Source of the DNA: Holophagales bacterium | GTDB taxonomy: Bacteria > Acidobacteriota > Holophagae > Holophagales > Holophagaceae | Assembly: GCA_031283145.1 (NCBI GenBank) | Contig: JAITCJ010000027.1 | Coordinates: forward strand, 1 to 9,882 | Direction: 5' to 3' | DNA length: 9,882 nucleotides | Shown: one piece after another, positions 4,975-9,882 of the stretch | Layout of the letters: each line of letters starts with the position of its first letter | How positions within the stretch are numbered: position 1 is the stretch's first letter | Translations under genes and position numbers: made by a program | Notes under the pieces: model-generated | Database searches by the model: none | Seen by the model: only the letters and a program-made list of their open reading frames with translations | What the model was told of the DNA's origin: nothing

Positions 4975-7900
4975 ATGCTGCGCATAAATCAGTTAGCCAA
5001 AGAAATAGGCGTTAGCAATAACACCATCATTGAAGCTCTCGAAAAACGCTTCGGCGTTACCGGGAAAAGCCATAGCTCCAATTTAACCGCGGAACAGATC
5101 ACAGCCCTTCGCCAGCATTTCAAAACAAATAGAAAAGGCGAGGAAGAATCAAAACCACTCGGCGTTCATCCCCCAACGGCTCCTGTACGGGTAGTCAAGG
5201 GAACTCCGCTATCCAACACGCCATCCGCTTCCGTTCCTGTCCCACCTCAACCATCGCCAGCGCCGCCGGTACTGGTGAAAAAAATCGAACCAGCAACAGT
5301 ACCTACTGTTGAACCTGAAGCCCCCGTGCAACCAGAACCCATACAAACAACAGCGCCAACCAATTCGGTACCATTGCCCGCGTTAACACCAAGTTCGCCC
5401 AGAGTGATACCGCCGCCAATCCCCACGTCTTCGCCCAATGAAACCTTCTCAAAGTTGAGGGTTTCAGCGACGCCGCTCCCAACCCCAAAATCTCAGGAAT
5501 CAGCTAGGTACATCCAGCTTCCGCAGCCTCATGCCCAAAAGCCCAAACCGGAGGCCGCGCCTAAGCAAGATAACCCCAAACCGGCAGGCGGCAAGCCATT
5601 GATTCAGAGGCAGGGACAAGGCGCTCCGCACGCGCATTCCAAAAAACACCCCAAAGTTCAGCGATCCGGTATGCCCCAGCAGGAAAAAACAGTCCTGCGT
5701 ATGGCCACAAATACAGGAAAGGGGGAAGTCAAATACGAATCGCCGGCACCGCCGACTCCCTCCCGCAGACCCTATATTCCTCCCAGCATTTCTCAATTAC
5801 AGCCGGAACAAGGGTTTACACGAATCAAAATGGCAGATGAGCCAGTAATGCCCGCCAAATCTCAGGAACCGGCCCGCTACATTCAACTGCCACAAACAAG
5901 GCCATCCGGCGGGGGCAGACCCCAGTCCGGCGGTCGCCCGGGTCAGGCTGGACGTTCCGGCGGCCGCGCTGGCGGAGGGCGTACCGGAAGCGGCGCACGC
6001 GCCGGAGGCGGACCTCGGCAGGGGACTCAGGGGAACCGTACCGGAAGCGGCAGCCCCCGCCCAGGCGGACTTGCTGGCCGCGCTCCAGTTTTGAGTTCCA
6101 TCCCCATCCCGGACCCCAATTCCACCAAAGGCCCAGGACGCGGAGGACACTTTACAGGCAAGAAAAAAGGCGATAAACAACACAACCGCCTCGATCAAGA
6201 CAACGAAGCTCTGGAACTTAAACTCAGACAGCCTCGCTCACGAGCGCAGCAAGTCGCCGCTGAGTTTATTGAAGATGAAATCGGCATCGCAATGCTCTCG
6301 GAAGGCGTTACGGTCAAAGAACTTGCTGAAAAATGCAACCGCCCCGCCAAAGATGTTGTCGCCAAGTTGTTGCACCGCGGCATCTTCGCCACTATCAATC
6401 AGCCGCTGGATACAGAGCTTGCCAAGGAGCTTGCGCGGGAATTTGGTTATATTGCCGATATTGTTTCCTTTGAAGAAGACCTACAGCTTTCCCAAGAGGA
6501 AAATGTCGGCGCGGCCATGGGCGACAAACTCCCTCGCCCCCCTGTGGTCACCATCATGGGTCATGTGGATCACGGTAAAACCTCACTGTTGGATGTCATC
6601 AGGAAATCCCGCGTGGCTGAGGGCGAGGCCGGCGGGATCACCCAAGCCATCGGCGCTTATCGCGTTGACGTCAAGGATCAGGAAGGCAACGACAGGCATG
6701 TGGCTTTCATTGATACGCCTGGACACGAGGCATTCACCAAAATGCGCGCCAGAGGCGCTAAAGTCACAGACATTGTAATTCTTGTAGTGGCCGCCGATGA
6801 CGGCGGCATGCCGCAGACCATTGAAGCCATTAATCACACCAGAGCCGCGGATGTTCCAATGGTCGTTGCCATCAACAAGATAGACAAGCCCGGGGCGGAT
6901 CCCGACAAGGTAATGCAAATGCTCATGTCTTACGGCGTCCAGGTTGAAACCTATGGCGGCGATGTGCCAAGCGTCAATGTTTCCGCCAAAGCAAAAACCG
7001 GCCTGGAAGAGCTTCTGGAAACAGTTCTGCTTGTTGCTGACCTCAAAGATTTGCGCGCGGTTTATAATTGTCCCGCCGCCGGCAGTATCCTGGAAGCCAA
7101 ACTCGACCGCGGGCGCGGTCCGGTCGCCACTGTTCTTGTGCAGCAAGGCGTCCTCAAGGCGGGCGATATTTTTGTTGCCGGCGCGACAATGGGTCGTGTT
7201 CGCGCAATGTTTGACGACAAAGGCGCCCGTATTGATGAGGCCACTCCATCTATGGCCGTGCAAATCCTTGGCTTTGAGTCCGTGCCAGTTTCCGGCGACA
7301 ATTTCATGGTAGTCGAGGACGAATCAAAAGGTCGATCAATCGTCACTTTCCGTCAGGAAAAGGCCAAAGCCGCAGCCCAAGCCAAGCAGCGCGTCACTCT
7401 TGAAAACCTCTTCAGCACTCTCAAGGAAGGCCAGATCAAAGAACTGCCGCTCATCGTAAAAGCTGACAACCACGGCTCCGTGGAATCATTGCTTGGCAGT
7501 TTGGAGCGTTTAAGCACTGATAAAGTCCGTGTCCGCATCATTCATGCCGCCGTCGGCACAGTCAACAAGAATGACGTCATATTGGCCGAAGCCTCCGACG
7601 CCACCATCATTGCATTTAACGTCAACGCCGAGCGCGAGGCGGAAGAACTGTCGAGAGAAGGCGGTATTGATATACGAAACCACGCAATCATATACAAAGT
7701 TACGGAAGAAATCACCAACGCCATGGTTGGCCTGTTGGACGCAACGGAAAAAGAAATTGTCCAGGGACATGCCGAAGTCAGACAGATTTTCAAAGTGCAA
7801 AAATCTTCTGTGGCGGGAAGTTATATTCAGGACGGATTTGTAAAGCGAGCGTCCCTTGTAAGGGTAAAGAGAAAATCAGATATTCTCTTTGAAGGCTCCA

Positions 7901-8052
7901 TCAAGGCGCTCAGGCGCTTCAAGGACGATGTTCCCGAAGTCAAGACAGGGTTTGAATGCGGTATCCAACTGGATGGATTTGACGCCATTATGGAAGGGGA
8001 CACACTCGAATTCTTCATAAAAGAAAAAGTCGCCGCCACAAGCCTGAACTGA
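4975..8052 (+). CDS. infB: Translation initiation factor IF-2
   Basis: IF2 is the GTPase that brings initiator fMet-tRNA to the 30S subunit and promotes 50S joining. The 1025-residue protein starts with an IF2_N domain (1-49), then a long proline-, then glycine/arginine-rich linker (about 50-425). A second IF2_N-like helix bundle lies near 435-495 and the GTPase core follows: G1 GHVDHGKT (529-536), G3 DTPGH (580-584), G4 NKID (634-637), G5 SAK (670-672). Domains II to IV follow, including [14 protein letters not shown] and a C-terminal fMet-tRNA-binding barrel ending near the stop. The linker carries a duplicated motif, KSQE(S/P)ARYIQLPQ, at 172-184 and 295-307. GAGG at 4960-4963 lies 11 bp before the ATG. 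The 61-bp gap after nusA is T-rich without a clear stem, so read-through from nusA is likely. Confidence 0.97.
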   Translation: MLRINQLAKEIGVSNNTIIEALEKRFGVTGKSHSSNLTAEQITALRQHFKTNRKGEEESKPLGVHPPTAPVRVVKGTPLSNTPSASVPVPPQPSPAPPVLVKKIEPATVPTVEPEAPVQPEPIQTTAPTNSVPLPALTPSSPRVIPPPIPTSSPNETFSKLRVSATPLPTPKSQESARYIQLPQPHAQKPKPEAAPKQDNPKPAGGKPLIQRQGQGAPHAHSKKHPKVQRSGMPQQEKTVLRMATNTGKGEVKYESPAPPTPSRRPYIPPSISQLQPEQGFTRIKMADEPVMPAKSQEPARYIQLPQTRPSGGGRPQSGGRPGQAGRSGGRAGGGRTGSGARAGGGPRQGTQGNRTGSGSPRPGGLAGRAPVLSSIPIPDPNSTKGPGRGGHFTGKKKGDKQHNRLDQDNEALELKLRQPRSRAQQVAAEFIEDEIGIAMLSEGVTVKELAEKCNRPAKDVVAKLLHRGIFATINQPLDTELAKELAREFGYIADIVSFEEDLQLSQEENVGAAMGDKLPRPPVVTIMGHVDHGKTSLLDVIRKSRVAEGEAGGITQAIGAYRVDVKDQEGNDRHVAFIDTPGHEAFTKMRARGAKVTDIVILVVAADDGGMPQTIEAINHTRAADVPMVVAINKIDKPGADPDKVMQMLMSYGVQVETYGGDVPSVNVSAKAKTGLEELLETVLLVADLKDLRAVYNCPAAGSILEAKLDRGRGPVATVLVQQGVLKAGDIFVAGATMGRVRAMFDDKGARIDEATPSMAVQILGFESVPVSGDNFMVVEDESKGRSIVTFRQEKAKAAAQAKQRVTLENLFSTLKEGQIKELPLIVKADNHGSVESLLGSLERLSTDKVRVRIIHAAVGTVNKNDVILAEASDATIIAFNVNAEREAEELSREGGIDIRNHAIIYKVTEEITNAMVGLLDATEKEIVQGHAEVRQIFKVQKSSVAGSYIQDGFVKRASLVRVKRKSDILFEGSIKALRRFKDDVPEVKTGFECGIQLDGFDAIMEGDTLEFFIKEKVAATSLN

Positions 8053-8137
8053 TGTTGGTTAAAATACTATAGCTTTTTTTAATTAGCGCAATGAAACATA
8101 GGCCACAGAATCAACATCTATCCATTGAGGTGAACTG
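8053..8137 (+). other. infB-pseudopilin gap with GAGGTG ribosome site
   Basis: This 85-bp gap holds CTATAGC followed by seven T residues at about 8069-8082, without a convincing stem, so termination after infB is uncertain. The TATAGC could be a decayed repeat end, but six bases prove nothing. GAGGTG at 8127-8132 is a good ribosome site, five bases before the GTG start of the next gene. Confidence 0.4.
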
Positions 8138-8536
8138 GTGAAACGCGGTCGTGGATTTACCTTGATAGAAATTCTGATAGCTCTGACTATTTTGGCGATA
8201 CTGTCCACGCTTGGCGTTGCGGGCTACCGTCATCATCGCCGCAGCGCCGCTGAAACCGTGCTAGCGGCAAATCTGCAAATCATGAGACACGCCATTGAAC
8301 AGTACAAAGCCGACCGCGGCAAATACCCGGCAAGCTTAGACGATCTGTGGCGCGAAGCCTCAAAGCGCTATCTACAATCCATCCCCATGGATCCGATTCT
8401 CAGGTCTTCCAACATGTGGGTAGTAGAGCTGGAGCCGCCGGATCCGGACAACCCCGATGGTGAAGTCGGCATTTCCAATGTCCGCAGCGGAGCCGATGGT
8501 ATTGACCTAGAAGGCAAGCCATACAGCGATTACTAA
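8138..8536 (+). CDS. GspG-like type II secretion/type IV pilin family pseudopilin
   Basis: The 132-residue product has a prepilin signature at the very start: a basic leader KRGRG, then FTLIEILIALTILAIL. Cleavage by prepilin peptidase would fall between G6 and F7, with the key glutamate at E11 (position 5 of the mature protein). A single hydrophobic helix runs to about residue 29. The globular part has GspG-like features: AIEQYKADRGKYPASLDDL, then PMDPI...W in place of the usual DPWG, and an end reading SGADGIDLEG like the GADG..G calcium-loop region of GspG. The GTG at 8138 has GAGGTG five bases upstream. No gspC/D/E/F genes are in the window, so it could be an orphan pseudopilin or one of a dispersed system. 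It probably forms a pair with the next gene, one base downstream. Confidence 0.85.
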   Translation: MKRGRGFTLIEILIALTILAILSTLGVAGYRHHRRSAAETVLAANLQIMRHAIEQYKADRGKYPASLDDLWREASKRYLQSIPMDPILRSSNMWVVELEPPDPDNPDGEVGISNVRSGADGIDLEGKPYSDY

Positions 8537-8537
8537 A

Positions 8538-9014
8538 ATGAAGAAAAAAAGCCTTGTAGTTTTAGACGCGATCTCAGTTGGATTATTGGCGATTTGGCTT
8601 GGGCTTGCAGTCGCTCATTTTATCTTTAGCGCCACTCTCACTGTTTTCCACATAGACATTGCCGCGTGGATAGCTTTCGGCATGTCCCTCCTCTTATCAG
8701 GATTGCCGCGCTGGCTCCATGAAATTGCCGATACTGAGATCATTGGCCCATTCAGGCTGTGGGTCGCGGCTGGCGCAACAGCCCTCATTCTCTGCATGGC
8801 CAGCACTTTCATAGCCACGCCAAAAATGAAAGCCATCCGCCGGATACAGTCGGTCAACCAGAACATGTCCGCGCAACAGCATGACTCGCTCGTACGCGAC
8901 TACACCAAAGTAAACAATTTTTCTGTACAGTTTTTAATTATCAGGGCCGTATTGGCGGCGGGCATGGCGCTTGGGCTGAAAAAACTGCCCTATATCAGTT
9001 CCACTTCTCATTGA
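8538..9014 (+). CDS. Four-helix inner-membrane protein of unknown function
   Basis: I do not recognise this gene with certainty. The 158-residue product has four likely membrane helices at about 10-37, 41-57, 72-93 and 128-147. A polar loop between helices 3 and 4 contains ATPKMKAIRRIQ and DYTKVNNFSVQF. That arrangement loosely resembles DUF4149/TMEM205-like proteins, in which a TxP motif after helix 3 is followed by an F..LH..S-type segment before helix 4; here the histidine position reads DYTKVNNFS, so the match is weak. The ATG begins one base after the pseudopilin stop, implying one transcript, but its own ribosome site is poor. The TGA stop lies within a TTGAACTGCTATA sequence identical to a repeat end, so the C terminus may have been altered by an insertion. 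Confidence 0.75.
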   Translation: MKKKSLVVLDAISVGLLAIWLGLAVAHFIFSATLTVFHIDIAAWIAFGMSLLLSGLPRWLHEIADTEIIGPFRLWVAAGATALILCMASTFIATPKMKAIRRIQSVNQNMSAQQHDSLVRDYTKVNNFSVQFLIIRAVLAAGMALGLKKLPYISSTSH

Positions 9015-9023
9015 ACTGCTATA
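9011..9023. repeat. Solo R2-type repeat end
   Basis: TTGAACTGCTATA is identical to the right ends of R2A and R2B but has no partner end nearby. It includes the stop codon of the upstream gene and fills most of the 18 bp between the two convergent stops. Its short length makes it a candidate remnant only. Confidence 0.5.
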
Positions 9024-9032
9024 TAGGGCATT

Positions 9033-9653
9033 TCACCGAAACGGCTGCGGATTTGGGATTGGCGGTAAATATTTTTCTGAAATTATTTTTCCGTCAACGA
9101 CAAGTATGTCCGCGTCCCTGCCCTGACCACCGGGGGCCAGGTCCGCGCCCAGGCAAGCCAGTTGGTATGAATCAAATTTTGTGTTGTAGCGGATAGACAT
9201 TTTCCCTTTTCTGTCATAGAAGAGTTCATTGGGAGTGCCGACGTACGGACGATAAAACAGCGGATGTTTCCACGGGGTCATGGGAATTTGGTCAAGCCCG
9301 TATTCAGGAACAAGTTTTTTAAGCGAAGTCGGATATTCGCCGTATTTGTCCTTATAGCGCTTCAGCGCGTCGCAGGTGACGCGAATAGTTTGCCTGATAT
9401 GCCTTTTTTCATCCTCCAAAGAATTTTTCAGTATTGCCTCAAGCATGAAAATATCTTGTCTGGCCAACTGCCCTTCAGGTTTTTCGGGGAAGCGCTGGGC
9501 TATTTTTTCCATCAGCGCCCTGGCTTCCAGCGTCTTCCCATCCCTGTTAAGAGCGAGCGCGTCCTCATACAGCTTTTGAGGCAAGCGCGGGTCATTGTAA
9601 GAACAGCCGATTATTACAAGGCACAACAGGAGCAAAAATAAAAAGTTACGCAT
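9033..9653 (-). CDS. Lipoprotein with GspG-like C-terminal domain
   Basis: The 206-residue product starts MRNFLFLLLLCLVIIGC, a lipoprotein signal peptide with lipobox IIGC and lipidated Cys17. Residues 23-77 look like a helical TPR-type repeat (LYEDALALNRDGKTLEARAL...). From about 88 on it resembles the soluble part of GspG pseudopilins: LKRYKDKYGEYPTSLKKL, IPMTPW then YRPY, and YQLACLGADLAPGGQGRDAD (163-182), which parallels the calcium-binding S.GADG..GG.G.DADI end of GspG. It lacks the prepilin N-terminal helix, so it cannot polymerise as a pilin and is presumably membrane anchored. The start at 9653 is chosen because the signal peptide begins there; the open frame extends 23 codons further, but into repeat R1b. 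No ribosome site is visible upstream. It converges on the pseudopilin/membrane-protein pair. The exact role is unknown. Confidence 0.82.
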   Translation of the reverse strand: MRNFLFLLLLCLVIIGCSYNDPRLPQKLYEDALALNRDGKTLEARALMEKIAQRFPEKPEGQLARQDIFMLEAILKNSLEDEKRHIRQTIRVTCDALKRYKDKYGEYPTSLKKLVPEYGLDQIPMTPWKHPLFYRPYVGTPNELFYDRKGKMSIRYNTKFDSYQLACLGADLAPGGQGRDADILVVDGKIISEKYLPPIPNPQPFR

Positions 9654-9660
9654 AGAACAT

Positions 9661-9666
9661 ATTATA
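9661..9666 (-). promoter_or_regulatory. Possible -10 box for the lipoprotein gene at the R1b edge
   Basis: On the minus strand the sequence across the repeat edge reads GCTATATAATATG. The TATAAT is only seven bases before the lipoprotein ATG, so a transcript from it would be nearly leaderless. No matching -35 is evident. Confidence 0.25.
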
Positions 9667-9882
9667 TAGCAATTCAACTTTAAATCATCCTGTTTATCCA
9701 AGCGTGAGGCACTTCGTTTCAAGGCTGCGCCTTCGTTACGTTAGCTACCGACATGAACGCGGGCAAATCGCTGTTGGCACTGTCGCTGCCAGGCAGCGAC
9801 AGTGACTTTACGACGATTGATACCAAATCACATTGCTGTTGTGCAAAAGCGGCAGCGCAACATGCCGCAAACAGCCGCATTC
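9665..9882 (-). repeat. R1b: inverted second copy of R1, cut by the window end
   Basis: Read on the minus strand this copy ends with GATGATTTAAAGTTGAAT and GCTATA, as R1a does. Bases 9665-9812 align gap-free to R1a 311-458, with about 18 mismatches by eye. The centre holds a perfect 13-bp inverted repeat, CACTGTCGCTGCC (9778-9790)/GGCAGCGACAGTG (9792-9804), where R1a has a weaker CGCTGC/GCAGCG stem. The distal 70 bp differ from R1a by indels, and the outer inverted end is not reached. The near end stops 11 bp before the lipoprotein start codon. Confidence 0.85.

Noticed and set aside
6583..7263. 226-codon minus-strand open frame
   Set aside because: It is antisense to the conserved GTPase core of infB and reads as a low-complexity shadow with no ribosome site.

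Overview
The window looks like a chromosome segment of a Desulfovibrionaceae-type deltaproteobacterium. That placement is inference from the style of the RecA, RarA, RimP, NusA and IF2 proteins, and no rRNA is present to confirm it. Base composition is near balanced, with higher G+C in the IF2 linker. Gene content is mostly housekeeping, but almost every sizeable intergenic gap carries a small palindromic repeat.

Layout, left to right: the 3' end of recA with a candidate terminator; a 230-bp repeat bounded by 20-bp inverted ends (R1a); a minus-strand gene for a four-helix SMR/EamA-like transporter; a second repeat type (R2A); rarA; a longer copy of the second repeat (R2B); a structured leader with a promoter, a hairpin and a hairpin/T-run attenuator; then rimP-nusA-infB. 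After infB come a GspG-like pseudopilin gene and a four-helix membrane protein gene. Convergent to these is a lipoprotein gene whose C-terminal half again resembles GspG. A second, inverted copy of R1 (R1b) sits just upstream of the lipoprotein start and runs off the window end.

How the genes relate: RimP (30S maturation), NusA (elongation, pausing, antitermination) and IF2 (initiation) form the classic transcription/translation operon. It lacks the usual ylxR between nusA and infB and lacks rbfA/truB right after infB. RecA and RarA are both DNA-repair and replication-fork proteins but are not obviously co-transcribed here. The pseudopilin, membrane protein and lipoprotein form a small envelope group of unknown function.

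The most noteworthy signal is the family of non-coding palindromic elements. R1 and R2 differ in their interiors but share TATAGC...GCTATA ends with possible TA target duplication. They look like MITEs mobilised in trans, and no transposase is present in this window. Some ends lie so close to genes that they appear to supply a -10 box or a stop codon. The second notable signal is the compact two-hairpin leader before rimP-nusA-infB, a candidate site for NusA autoregulation.
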